Assembly: GCA_905215065.1 (NCBI GenBank)
Contig: CAJMOF010000004.1
Location: 1-64,000 of the forward strand
DNA length: 64,000 nucleotides
From: an uncultured bacterium
GTDB taxonomy: Bacteria; Actinomycetota; Coriobacteriia; Coriobacteriales; Coriobacteriaceae
Reading direction: 5' to 3'
The notes under the pieces were generated by a model that saw only the letters and a program-made list of their open reading frames with translations, did no database searches and had not been told where the DNA came from. Numbering within the stretch: the first letter of the stretch is position 1; each line of letters begins with the position of its first letter. This document shows, in pieces, positions 1 through 7,386 of this stretch. Both the position numbers and the translations under genes were made by a program.

Positions 1-33
1 AGTACTACATCGCGCTAAAGTACAACACAAGTA

Positions 34-72
34 AAACCACCACAAGGGTGCCTGTCCCCTTCGTGGTGGTTT
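34..72. repeat. GGGACAGG-phrase hairpin, copy A
   Basis: Inverted repeat with arms AAACCACCAC/GTGGTGGTTT extended by a few pairs, and a loop that carries CCTGTCCC. It is nearly identical to the hairpin at 62032-62070. It lies downstream of the rplA terminator. Function unknown; it may be a REP-like element or a terminator. Confidence 0.7.
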
Positions 73-88
73 CGTTGACTCAAAAGCA

Positions 89-125
89 AGAGACCCGGTC
101 CTGCACGAGGCAGAACCGGGTCTCT
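89..125 (-). terminator. Intrinsic terminator after rplA
   Basis: An 11-bp perfect stem AGAGACCCGGT/ACCGGGTCTCT, followed on the minus strand by TGCTTTTG. It lies 38 nt past the rplA stop and closes the secE-nusG-rplK-rplA transcription unit. Confidence 0.8.
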
Positions 126-162
126 TTAGCAATGCTTGCTTTGCTCAGGCAGTAACTGTTAG

Positions 163-870
163 TTACTCAGCCAGGAAGTCGCGCTGGATAGCGGGATCGA
201 CCTTGACGCCAGGGCCCATGGTGGAAGACACGGAGATGGACTTGACGTACTTGCCCTTAGCAGAAGAGGGCTTGACGCGCAGGATCTCGGTGTACAGGGC
301 AGCGTAGTTCTCGACGAGCTGCTGCTCGGTGAAGGACTTCTTGCCCAGGGGCACGTGGCAGATGCCGTAGCGGTCGGCGCGGTACTCAACGCGGCCAGCC
401 TTGAGCTCGGAGACCATCTTGGCGACGTCCATGGTCACGGTGCCGAGCTTGGGGTTCGGCATGAGGCCACGGGGACCAAGGATCTTACCGATGCGGCCAA
501 CCTTGGCCATCATGTTCGGCGTAGCGATAGCGGCGTCGAAGTTGATCTCGCCCTTCTGAATCTGGGCGACAAGCTCGTCGGAACCGATGATGTCGGCGCC
601 GGCAGCCTCAGCCTCGCGGGCCTTCTCGCCCTCGGCGAAGACGGCAACACGAACGTTCTTGCCGGTGCCGTGGGGCAGGGAGATGGAACCACGGATGTTC
701 TGGTCAGCCTTACGAGTATCGATGCCCAGACGGAAGTGGGCCTCGACGGTCTCGTCGAACTTGGCGGTGTCGAGCTCCTTAATGAGCTTGGCAGCCTGAA
801 GGGGGGTGTAGAGCGTGGCGCGATCGATCTTCTCGGCAGCGGCGTTATAGCTCTTACCATGCTTAGCCAT
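163..870 (-). CDS. rplA: 50S ribosomal protein L1
   Basis: L1 binds 23S rRNA and forms the mobile stalk that helps release E-site tRNA. In many bacteria it also represses its own rplK-rplA mRNA. The 235-residue product has the family length and shows the conserved PNPKLGTVT stretch and the C-terminal SSTMGPGVKVD. An in-frame ATG at 876 lies only 2 nt from AGGAGG, so I chose the ATG at 870, which is 8 nt from it. It is the last gene of the cluster, 117 nt after rplK, and is followed by an intrinsic terminator. Nothing odd in the protein. Confidence 0.97.
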   Translation of the reverse strand: MAKHGKSYNAAAEKIDRATLYTPLQAAKLIKELDTAKFDETVEAHFRLGIDTRKADQNIRGSISLPHGTGKNVRVAVFAEGEKAREAEAAGADIIGSDELVAQIQKGEINFDAAIATPNMMAKVGRIGKILGPRGLMPNPKLGTVTMDVAKMVSELKAGRVEYRADRYGICHVPLGKKSFTEQQLVENYAALYTEILRVKPSSAKGKYVKSISVSSTMGPGVKVDPAIQRDFLAE

Positions 871-987
871 GTGCATTACCTCCTGTGGTTAAACGGGCGT
901 GAGCCCTCCCACATCGTATCGTGTGCCCTATTGCACACATTTAACGGGCGCCCAGGTCGGAGCACCCGTCGTTACCATAAGAAATCG

Positions 988-1416
988 CTACTCAGCGATG
1001 GTGACACCCATGGAACGGGCGGTACCGGCGATGATCTTCTTGGCGGCGTCAATGTCGTTGGCATTGAGGTCCGGCATCTTGATCTCGGCGATCTTGGTGA
1101 GCTGCTCCTGGGAGAGCTGACCAACCTTGTCGGCCTGGGGCTTAGCGGAACCAGACTTGAGGTTCAGCTCCTTCTTGATGAGGTGAGCCGCCGGCGGGGT
1201 CTTGGTGATGAAGGAGAAGGACTTATCCTCGTAGACAGAGATCTCAACGGGGATGATGTCGCCCTTCTTGTCCTGCGTCTCGGCGTTAAAGGCCTGGCAG
1301 AACTGCATGATGTTCACGCCAGCAGCGCCCAGAGCGGGGCCGACGGGAGGAGCGGGGTTAGCTGCACCAGCAGGAATCTGGAGCTTAATGACGTTGGCAA
1401 CCTTCTTCTCAGCCAT
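988..1416 (-). CDS. rplK: 50S ribosomal protein L11
   Basis: L11 folds with the GTPase-associated centre of 23S rRNA and takes part in factor binding and the stringent response. The 142-residue product is the usual size. It carries the N-terminal KLQIPAGAANPAPPVGPALG signature (rRNA and thiostrepton region) and the C-terminal GTARSMGV motif. Two starts are possible. The ATG at 1422 touches the AAAGGA ribosome-binding site, while the ATG at 1416 is about 6 nt away and gives the canonical MAEKK start. It lies between nusG and rplA; a 120-nt leader separates it from nusG. Confidence 0.97.
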   Translation of the reverse strand: MAEKKVANVIKLQIPAGAANPAPPVGPALGAAGVNIMQFCQAFNAETQDKKGDIIPVEISVYEDKSFSFITKTPPAAHLIKKELNLKSGSAKPQADKVGQLSQEQLTKIAEIKMPDLNANDIDAAKKIIAGTARSMGVTIAE

Positions 1417-1536
1417 GGTCATTCCTTTCGAATCACGAGTGTGAAGTACTTGCTATATCGTAAGCACGCACGTGTTAGAAGCACTCCTGAGATGAGCAGT
1501 CACAGAAGAAGCACGCTCGCGCGAACGGACGAAAAC

Positions 1537-2073
1537 TTAAGCGATGACAGCGACCTGGTTAAAGTCGAGCTCGACCGGCGTCTCGCGGCCAAAGATCATC
1601 AGCGTGACCTTGAGCTTGCCAGCCTCGGTGTTAACCTCGGAGACCTTGCCATCAAAGTCGGTAAGCGGGCCATCGGTGACGCGGACGGACGTGCCGACCT
1701 GAATATCAACCGAGGTGCGCTTGGGCGAATCGCCCTTACCGGGACGACGAGTCATCTTGTTGTACTCGTCGCGGGAAAGCGGAGCGGGCTTGCCGTTGCC
1801 GCCCAGGAAACCGGTGACGCCAGGCGTGTTACGAACGCACGTCCAAGCATCGTCATCCATCTCCATGCGGACCAGGACATAACCCGGGAAGATCTTGGAA
1901 TCCTTGGTCTCACGCTTGCCACCCTCTTTAATCTCGGTGACGCGCTCCATAGGAATCTCGATATCAAAGATACGGTCCTGCATGCCCATAGTCTCGATGC
2001 GATGCTCGAGATCGGACTTAACGCGGTTCTCGTATCCAGAGTAAGTGTGAACGACGTACCAACGCTTAGACAT
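1537..2073 (-). CDS. nusG: Transcription termination/antitermination factor NusG
   Basis: NusG binds the RNA polymerase clamp through its N-terminal NGN domain and couples to ribosomes or Rho through its C-terminal KOW domain. The 178-residue protein starts MSKRWYVVHTYSGYENRVK, the typical NGN opening. It ends with a KOW segment (VGTSVRVTDGPLTDFDGKVSEV). It starts 3 nt after the secE stop, so the two are translationally linked, as in most bacteria. Length and motifs are normal. Confidence 0.97.
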   Translation of the reverse strand: MSKRWYVVHTYSGYENRVKSDLEHRIETMGMQDRIFDIEIPMERVTEIKEGGKRETKDSKIFPGYVLVRMEMDDDAWTCVRNTPGVTGFLGGNGKPAPLSRDEYNKMTRRPGKGDSPKRTSVDIQVGTSVRVTDGPLTDFDGKVSEVNTEAGKLKVTLMIFGRETPVELDFNQVAVIA

Positions 2074-2076
2074 GGT

Positions 2077-2415
2077 TTAGCCCCTCAATCCGGAGAACAG
2101 AGCAAGAGCCTCGCCAAAGCCAGCATCGAGCAGAGCGATGACGACGCCGACGACGACCAGAGAAGCGCAAACGACGACCGAGTAGTTCACGAGCTCCTTC
2201 TTGTCAGGCCACGTGACACGCTTCATCTCAGACTTGACCGAAGCGAAATACTTCTTGGTGCGGGCGAAGAAACCAGGCTTCTCGTTCTTCTTAGACTTCG
2301 CAGCCTTCTCGCTCTTCTTGGCAACGGCCTTCTTGGCCTCAACCTTGGAGTTGGCGGCAGCGTTGTTGGCAGGCGCCTGCTGCTGTGCCTTCTTCTTGTT
2401 CTTCTTGTTGGCCAT
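2077..2415 (-). CDS. secE: Preprotein translocase subunit SecE
   Basis: SecE is the clamp of the SecYEG channel in the cytoplasmic membrane. The 112-residue protein has a Lys/Ala-rich cytosolic N-terminus of about 50 residues. Then come the amphipathic helix with the RVTWPDKKELVNY signature and a single membrane segment (about residues 80-100). The length fits single-span actinobacterial SecE with an extended N-terminus. The ribosome-binding site is GGAGG, 9 nt from ATG. It sits directly upstream of nusG and downstream of tRNA-Trp, behind a strong hairpin. Confidence 0.95.
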   Translation of the reverse strand: MANKKNKKKAQQQAPANNAAANSKVEAKKAVAKKSEKAAKSKKNEKPGFFARTKKYFASVKSEMKRVTWPDKKELVNYSVVVCASLVVVGVVIALLDAGFGEALALFSGLRG

Positions 2416-2454
2416 TTGGGTTACCTCCGCGCAATGCGCTTATACATGAGTAAA

Positions 2455-2482
2455 CCGTAAGCCCCCAATTGGGAGCTTACGG
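2455..2482 (-). terminator. Hairpin between tRNA-Trp and secE
   Basis: Minus-strand transcript forms a 12-bp stem (CCGTAAGC extended through CCC, one G-U pair) with an AATT loop, followed by only TTTACTC. The U-tract is short, so it may be a leaky terminator or a processing signal that sets tRNA against secE-nusG-rplKA expression. Confidence 0.55.
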
Positions 2483-2491
2483 AATAATGAC

Positions 2492-2567
2492 TGGCACGCC
2501 AGGAAGGACTCGAACCCTCAACACTCGGTTTTGGAGACCGATGCTCTACCAATTGAACTACTGGCGT
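2492..2567 (-). tRNA. trnW: tRNA-Trp (CCA)
   Basis: Complete cloverleaf of 76 nt including an encoded CCA end. Acceptor ACGCCAG pairs with CTGGCGT, the anticodon loop is CTCCAAA, and the T-loop is GTTCGAG. It lies in the gap between rpmG and secE, an arrangement common in Gram-positive bacteria. Confidence 0.96.
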
Positions 2568-2580
2568 ATGTGACTAGAGA

Positions 2581-2730
2581 CTAGCGAGTCTCTTTGTGCA
2601 GCGTGTGGTGACGGCACCAGGGGCAATACTTCTTGATCTCCATACGATCAGGCATGGTCGACTTGTTCTTGGTGGTCGTATAGTTGCGGCGCTTGCACTC
2701 AGTGCACGCAAGAGTAACTAGAGTACGCAT
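2581..2730 (-). CDS. rpmG: 50S ribosomal protein L33, zinc-binding form
   Basis: A 49-residue protein, MRTLVTLACTECKRRNYTTT at its start and CPWCRHHTLHKETR at its end. The four cysteines in two CxxC pairs mark the zinc-ribbon (C+) form of L33. The start is the only ATG in frame at the right place. It is first in the rpmG-trnW-secE-nusG cluster, 39 nt downstream of the likely transcription start. Zn-containing L33 forms are often paired elsewhere in a genome with a zinc-free paralogue; none is in this window. Confidence 0.96.
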   Translation of the reverse strand: MRTLVTLACTECKRRNYTTTKNKSTMPDRMEIKKYCPWCRHHTLHKETR

Positions 2731-2775
2731 GTATCCTGAACCTTTCATTTCCGCCCCGTACGGGCACGAGTTGTT

Positions 2776-2805
2776 ACTTTATCAGCTCCACGTAAGTGCT
2801 GTCAA
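2776..2805 (-). promoter_or_regulatory. Promoter of the rpmG-secE-nusG-rplKA unit
   Basis: Minus-strand TTGACA (2800-2805) and TAAAGT (2776-2781) with an 18-nt spacer. The upstream stretch GAGGTTTTC and the GC right after TTGACA also occur at the tRNA-Tyr promoter. Confidence 0.75.
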
Positions 2806-2949
2806 TGAAAACCTCGAGTCAATTGGTTCTCGGTGGATCCATTCATATTTGGAACACATCAATGAAGCCATCGAGATCTAATCAATCCCTCGCGCTTGGC
2901 TTATGGGCGAGCTAAGCGCAATCGGCAGGGAATAAGCCCCGCGTAGAAA

Positions 2950-2980
2950 AGAACCCGGCACCCTATAAGTGCCGGGTTCT
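2950..2980 (-). terminator. Intrinsic terminator after tuf
   Basis: A 12-bp perfect stem AGAACCCGGCAC/GTGCCGGGTTCT with a 7-nt loop, followed on the minus strand by TTTTC. It lies 28 nt past the tuf stop. Confidence 0.85.
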
Positions 2981-3007
2981 CTAAGTCAGCTATATCAAAG
3001 AGCTTAT

Positions 3008-4198
3008 TTACTCAATGATCGTGGAGACGATGCCCGAACCGACGGTGTGGCCACCCTCGCGGATAGCGAAGCGCAGGCCCTCCTCCATGGCGATCGGGTG
3101 AATAAGGTCGCCCTCGATGGTGATGTGGTCACCAGGCATAGCCATCTCGGTGCCCTCGGGGAGCTTGACCGTACCGGTAACGTCGGTGGTACGGAAGTAG
3201 AACTGAGGACGATAACCATCGAAGAACGGGGTGTGACGGCCGCCCTCCTCCTTGGTCAGAACGTAAATCTCACCGGTGAACTTGGTGTGCGGGGTAACCG
3301 AACCGGGCTTGCAGAGAACCTGGCCGCGCTCGATGTCCTCGCGCTTGATGCCGCGGAGCAGCAGACCGACGTTGTCGCCAGCCTCGCAGAAGTCCATGGA
3401 CTTACGGAACATCTCGATACCGGTAACGACGGTGTTCTGGGTATCCTTGATGCCGACGATCTCGACGGGCTCGTTGAGCTTAAGCTCACCGCGCTCGACA
3501 CGGCCGGTAGCAACGGTACCACGGCCGGAGATGGTCATAACGTCCTCAACAGCCATCAGGAACGGAAGGTCGTTGTTACGAGCAGGCGTCGGGATGTACT
3601 CGTCGACAGCGTTCATGAGCTCGCGAATGGCGTCCATCCACTTGGCGTCGCCCTCGAGAGCGCCCAGAGCGGAACCACGGATGACGGGGATGTCGTCGCC
3701 GGGGAAATCGTACTCGGAGAGGAGCTCACGGGTCTCCATCTCGACGAGGTCGATGAGCTCGTCATCGTCGACCATGTCGCACTTGTTCAGGAAGACGACG
3801 ATGTAGGGAACGCCGACCTGACGGGCGAGCAGGATGTGCTCGCGAGTCTGAGCCATGGGGCCGTCGGTAGCGGCGATGACCAGGATAGCGCCGTCCATCT
3901 GAGCAGCACCGGAGATCATGTTCTTGACGTAGTCAGCGTGGCCCGGGCAGTCAACGTGAGCGTAGTGACGGGCAGCGGTCTCGTACTCGACGTGGGAGAC
4001 GGAGATCGTAATGCCGCGCTCGCGCTCCTCGGGAGCCTTGTCGATGTTCTCGAACGCAGTGAAGTCAGCCTTGCAGCCCTCGGTCTCGGAGAGAACCTTG
4101 GTGATGGCAGCGGTCAGCGTGGTCTTGCCGTGGTCGACGTGACCAATGGTGCCGATGTTAACATGCGGCTTAGTGCGCTCAAACTTCTCTTTGGCCAT
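3008..4198 (-). CDS. tuf: Translation elongation factor Tu
   Basis: EF-Tu delivers aminoacyl-tRNA to the ribosomal A site as a GTPase. The 396-residue product has the family length. The P-loop is GHVDHGKT, switch II is DCPGHADY, and the guanine-specificity motif is NKCD. Domains 2 and 3 follow (RGTVATGRVERG, HTPFFDGYRPQFYFRTTDVTG). The ribosome-binding site AGGAGG sits 7 nt from ATG. It follows the tRNA-Tyr/Thr/Met cluster on the same strand with a long hairpin between them, so it may be partly cotranscribed with those tRNAs. A strong terminator follows. Confidence 0.98.
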   Translation of the reverse strand: MAKEKFERTKPHVNIGTIGHVDHGKTTLTAAITKVLSETEGCKADFTAFENIDKAPEERERGITISVSHVEYETAARHYAHVDCPGHADYVKNMISGAAQMDGAILVIAATDGPMAQTREHILLARQVGVPYIVVFLNKCDMVDDDELIDLVEMETRELLSEYDFPGDDIPVIRGSALGALEGDAKWMDAIRELMNAVDEYIPTPARNNDLPFLMAVEDVMTISGRGTVATGRVERGELKLNEPVEIVGIKDTQNTVVTGIEMFRKSMDFCEAGDNVGLLLRGIKREDIERGQVLCKPGSVTPHTKFTGEIYVLTKEEGGRHTPFFDGYRPQFYFRTTDVTGTVKLPEGTEMAMPGDHITIEGDLIHPIAMEEGLRFAIREGGHTVGSGIVSTIIE

Positions 4199-4252
4199 AA
4201 AGCCCTCCTCTTAACAGGTCGTCCCCGGACGGGACTTTGCCTTTATACCATA

Positions 4253-4283
4253 GTGGCCTCTCAACATACTATTGAGAAGCCAC
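4253..4283 (-). other. Perfect hairpin between tRNA-Met and tuf
   Basis: A 12-bp stem (GTGGC...GCCAC, one G-U pair) with a 7-nt loop. The sequence after it on the minus strand is TATGGTATAAAGG, with no U-tract. A processing or attenuation element is more likely than a full terminator. Confidence 0.55.
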
Positions 4284-4294
4284 CGTGTTACCTA

Positions 4295-4371
4295 TGGTAG
4301 CGGTGACTGGATTCGAACCAGTGACGCCACGGGTATGAACCGTGTGCTCTAACCAACTGAGCTACACCGCC
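4295..4371 (-). tRNA. tRNA-Met (CAT), elongator type
   Basis: 77 nt including encoded CCA. The acceptor GGCGGTG pairs with CACCGCT (one G-U), the anticodon loop is TTCATAC, and the D-arm is GCTCAGTTGGTTAGAGC. It lacks the three G-C pairs of initiator tRNAs next to the anticodon loop, so it is taken as elongator Met. An Ile2 tRNA with a modified CAT anticodon cannot be excluded. Confidence 0.93.
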
Positions 4372-4374
4372 GGA

Positions 4375-4450
4375 TGGAGCCTGCAACCAGACTTGAACTG
4401 GTGACCTCTTCGTTACCAACGAAGTGCTCTACCGACTGAGCTATACAGGC
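4375..4450 (-). tRNA. tRNA-Thr (GGT)
   Basis: 76 nt with encoded CCA. The anticodon stem-loop is CTTCG-TTGGTAA-CGAAG, reading GGT. The acceptor is GCCTGTA/TGCAGGC with one G-T pair. Only 3 nt separate it from tRNA-Met, so the two are processed from one transcript. Confidence 0.95.
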
Positions 4451-4460
4451 ACTTGACGGG

Positions 4461-4542
4461 TGGGAGCTATAGGATTCGAACCTATGTAGGCAGAGCCAAC
4501 GGGTTTACAGCCCGTCCCCATTAACCACTCGGGCAAACTCCC
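4461..4542 (-). tRNA. tRNA-Tyr (GTA)
   Basis: Class II tRNA of 82 nt with a longer variable arm. The anticodon loop is CTGTAAA. The acceptor is GGGAGTT/AGCTCCC with discriminator A. CCA is not fully encoded (the next bases are CCC), unlike its two neighbours. It is the first gene of the tRNA-Tyr-Thr-Met cluster. Confidence 0.94.
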
Positions 4543-4604
4543 AATCGTTCAAGTATCCGCAGGTCCTTTGGTCTTTTGGACCGCCGCCCCCGCGAACGAA
4601 AAAG

Positions 4605-4634
4605 ATAATACGATGCAACCTTGGGGGCTGTCAA
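4605..4634 (-). promoter_or_regulatory. Promoter of the tRNA-Tyr-Thr-Met(-tuf) unit
   Basis: Minus-strand TTGACA (4629-4634) and TATTAT (4605-4610) separated by 18 nt. GAGGTTTTC precedes the -35, as at the rpmG promoter. Confidence 0.85.
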
Positions 4635-4850
4635 CGAAAACCTCTAGATACACGGTTCCGGGCGTATCTATATAGCCGTGACCTGCGGTTTTGCTGAGTT
4701 TGATTATGTGGAGTGATGAATTTGGCAATGCTGGCGTCATTTCCCAAGGGCACACTTTGGCGTGATGGAGTATGTCTGCAGTCTCGACCCTCGATAACGG
4801 ATCCCTTGCGCTTATTACATAGGTCGTGATCGGCCTTCACCGGCACAATT

Positions 4851-4960
4851 CAGCGTGGATTTTCTCCCGTTTGACATCGAGCGTGGATAATCTCCCACTT
4901 TTGGCGTGTTTCTGAGGCCAAAGTGGCAGATTATCCACGCTCATTCTCTAGGCGGGAGAA
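4851..4960. repeat. Palindromic repeat cluster with AGCGTGGAT units, left copy
   Basis: Inner inverted repeat 4879-4905/4917-4942 (26-27 bp arms, one mismatch and one extra T) built on GAGCGTGGATAATCT. A partial direct unit lies at 4852-4869. An outer TTCTCCCG/CGGGAGAA pair lies at 4862-4869 and 4953-4960. The right half matches sequence at 8979-9009. The rest of 4635-4850 shows no gene. Confidence 0.75.
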
Positions 4961-4973
4961 CTATAGAGCCGAA

Positions 4974-5807
4974 CTACTCGGGCCAGGCCAAAGTAGACCC
5001 ATAGAGCGGCTCCCCCTTGGTGCAGGGGTAGCGACTCAAGTAACACGACGATAGCAAGTCGAAGAAATAAGTCATGGCATATTTCGAATAAACGCCTAGT
5101 CGGTCAATTCCGTTTCCCGCATTACCAAGACGATATACACGGTCAAAAGACCTCGATTTGTCATCGTTGCTAAACGCAGTAATTAGAATCTTCCTGCCCG
5201 AACGGCAATCAAGATACTCACGTGCCTGTGACGCAAATAGCCCGGAGACCGATACGAGAATTATCAATGACTGCGAAACGTCTCCCATGTTTTTCAATTC
5301 TGCGACGTTAGCCCCAGCAACTATGCGAACTATCTTGCCCGCATAAAACATTTCCTGCTGAAATCGTACGAGATTGGCGCTCACATTATTGGTGCACCAG
5401 ATTTCAACGTTTTTATGGCCATCAATTTCGTCGGCAAGGTGCTTAATAGCGATATCGGACACGCCGCTTTCAACCTCAGCGAACATCTCGATCATGCGAA
5501 CGTCGAGCTCTGCCCTGTACTCCTCGTAGCCAAATTCCTCCTCTCGATGGCTTAAGTCGCTTGGAAAGACTGATTGAGTAAATGATTCTTTCAAATCGCT
5601 AAGAGACTGGTAGCCCAATCGATTGCAGAAACGACGAACAGCGGAACGGGTCACGAATGCATCACGGGTTATTGCGGCAACATTGATTTCGCTCGAACGC
5701 CTAATGTGAGCGATGAGATATCGAGCGATGGCGGCATCGTTTGACCCAAACTCGCTGTTGATGATTGAGCTAATGCGATTGAGCACATCGAAGTCATTGA
5801 TATTCAC
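4974..5807 (-). CDS. MurR/RpiR-family transcriptional regulator
   Basis: Likely controls the divergent phospho-beta-glucosidase/PTS genes in response to a sugar phosphate. The N-terminal helix-turn-helix region (about residues 25-60) includes AFVTRSAVRRFCNRLGY, the RpiR recognition-helix pattern. The C-terminal part (about 120-260) is SIS-like, with EIWCTNNVSANLV and IILVSVSG strands. I start at GTG 5807, which has AGAGGG 5 nt upstream; the earlier ATG at 5846 has no ribosome-binding site but would add 13 residues. Candidate operator half-sites lie in the divergent promoter region. The family is clear; the effector is unknown. Confidence 0.8.
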   Translation of the reverse strand: MNINDFDVLNRISSIINSEFGSNDAAIARYLIAHIRRSSEINVAAITRDAFVTRSAVRRFCNRLGYQSLSDLKESFTQSVFPSDLSHREEEFGYEEYRAELDVRMIEMFAEVESGVSDIAIKHLADEIDGHKNVEIWCTNNVSANLVRFQQEMFYAGKIVRIVAGANVAELKNMGDVSQSLIILVSVSGLFASQAREYLDCRSGRKILITAFSNDDKSRSFDRVYRLGNAGNGIDRLGVYSKYAMTYFFDLLSSCYLSRYPCTKGEPLYGSTLAWPE

Positions 5808-5849
5808 GTGATCCCTCTTTCCGCTCTCCTCGAAATCATGGTTCATTTA

Positions 5850-5887
5850 TTGAATCAAACAGCTTTGGTCGTTCTCCTATGATTCAA
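5850..5887. promoter_or_regulatory. Candidate operator between regulator and bgl
   Basis: Inverted repeat TTGAATCA (5850-5857) and TGATTCAA (5880-5887), 22 bp apart, in the divergent intergenic region. A TTGACG at 5893-5898 could be a -35. Binding by the adjacent RpiR-type regulator is inferred. Confidence 0.45.
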
Positions 5888-5958
5888 ATCAGTTGACGTC
5901 ATCTTAATCGTAATTCCACCACACGTATCCACCGTGTTGAATGATGGAAAGGGGATTC

Positions 5959-7377
5959 ATGGACAACGTGAACAACATGCCGTTTCTCTGGGGTTCCGCC
6001 ACGGCGTCTTATCAGTGCGAGGGTGCCTGGAACGAAGACGGCAAAGGCCTTGGCGAGTGGGATTTCTTTAGCCACACAAGCAATAAGAACATCAACCATG
6101 TTGACGGTGATGTATCTTGCGACTTCTACCATCGCTATGAAGAAGATATCCGCATGATGAAAGAAGGCGGACAAAACACTTATCGCTTCTCTCTTTCATG
6201 GAGTCGAATCATCCCCACGGGTATCGGCGAAGTGAATGAAGAGGGTATCGATTTTTATAATCGGGTCATTGATTGTTGCCTCGAAAATGGCATAGAGCCC
6301 AACGTTACGCTGTTCCATTACGATCTACCATTCACGCTTGCTTGCAAAGGCGGATGGCTGAACAACGACATGGCAGAGTGGTTCTGCAAATACGCCAAGA
6401 TTTGCTTTGAGCGCTTTGGAGACCGCGTCAAAATCTGGGCTACCGTTAACGAGCCGCATTTCTACAGCTACTGCGTAAACATGTTGGGCAACTATCCCCC
6501 CAATCGATCGCTCGACGTTCAGTCGTACATGCAGTTTCAGTACAACCTGATGCGCGCGAGCGCACTCGCAGTCCGAACATATCGTCAAATGGGCTACGAC
6601 GGCATCATCGGCGCCGTCCACGATGGCGGCGTTGTCGAACTCGACCCGGCAACCGAGCACCCTGATGACGTATTTCGATACGCAGACTTTTTCGCCAATC
6701 GCATGATTCTGGCACCAGCGCTTCAGGGTCAACTGCCGCCAGAAATGGACGAAATCCTTGAAAAACTTGGCGTCTCGCTCTATCGATCCCCAAATGACGT
6801 AGAAGAATTCAGAGACGGTAAAGTCGATTTTATTGGACTCAACGTGTATTGCCGAGAGTATGTAACCGACTGGCACGGTGGAGAGCTTGCCGTTTCGGCG
6901 AACAATAAGGGCGGTTCGAGCAAAAAGGTCGAAGGAAAATGCATTGCGCCCTTGTTTGAAAGCGCCCGCGACAGCAATGTTCCCCGCAATAAATGGGGCC
7001 GCGAAATACTCCCAGGTTGCATGTATTCAACCATCATGGATGTCCACGAGCGCTATGACGCGCCCCGCATCTTTATTACGGAAAACGGACATGGCGCCTA
7101 TGAGCAACCAGACGCAGACGGAATGATCCACGATGATGACCGCATCGAGCTTCTGGGCCAGTTCATCGAGCACATGATGAGGGCTAAGCGCGACGGCGCG
7201 CGCGTTGAGGGCTACTACCTCTGGTCGACGATGGATCTGTATAGCTGGATCAACGGCTACGAAAAACGATACGGACTTGTCCATATCGACTTCGAGAACA
7301 ATCTGGAGCGCACCCCCAAAAAGAGCTGGTATTGGTACCGAGACCTTATCTCGAAGTATCAGGAGCAGGAAGGCTAG
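5959..7377 (+). CDS. Glycoside hydrolase family 1, probable 6-phospho-beta-glucosidase
   Basis: Cytosolic retaining beta-glycosidase, probably hydrolysing the phosphorylated disaccharide delivered by the next gene. Full-length GH1 barrel of 472 residues. The acid/base Glu is at 165 (TVNEPH) and the nucleophile Glu at 375 (ITENGHG). Near the C-terminus SWINGYEKRY (429-438) replaces the FEW of plain glucosidases by YSW and keeps the Lys and Tyr of the phosphate loop, but has Ile431 where phospho-enzymes usually have Ser. I start at ATG 5959 because GGAAAGGGG lies 4 nt upstream; upstream ATGs at 5941 and 5944 have none. PTS EIIBC follows after 9 nt. Confidence 0.85.
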   Translation: MDNVNNMPFLWGSATASYQCEGAWNEDGKGLGEWDFFSHTSNKNINHVDGDVSCDFYHRYEEDIRMMKEGGQNTYRFSLSWSRIIPTGIGEVNEEGIDFYNRVIDCCLENGIEPNVTLFHYDLPFTLACKGGWLNNDMAEWFCKYAKICFERFGDRVKIWATVNEPHFYSYCVNMLGNYPPNRSLDVQSYMQFQYNLMRASALAVRTYRQMGYDGIIGAVHDGGVVELDPATEHPDDVFRYADFFANRMILAPALQGQLPPEMDEILEKLGVSLYRSPNDVEEFRDGKVDFIGLNVYCREYVTDWHGGELAVSANNKGGSSKKVEGKCIAPLFESARDSNVPRNKWGREILPGCMYSTIMDVHERYDAPRIFITENGHGAYEQPDADGMIHDDDRIELLGQFIEHMMRAKRDGARVEGYYLWSTMDLYSWINGYEKRYGLVHIDFENNLERTPKKSWYWYRDLISKYQEQEG

Positions 7378-7386
7378 GAGAAAGAG

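Noticed and set aside
355..2460. Very long open frames antisense to core genes (also 19765-22461, 25375-27531, 48571-50226 and 11306-12895, plus strand)
   Set aside because: They lie exactly opposite well-supported genes. Their proteins are Leu/Gly/Asp/Val-rich low-complexity chains typical of reading high-GC codons backwards. No ribosome-binding site or family motif supports them.
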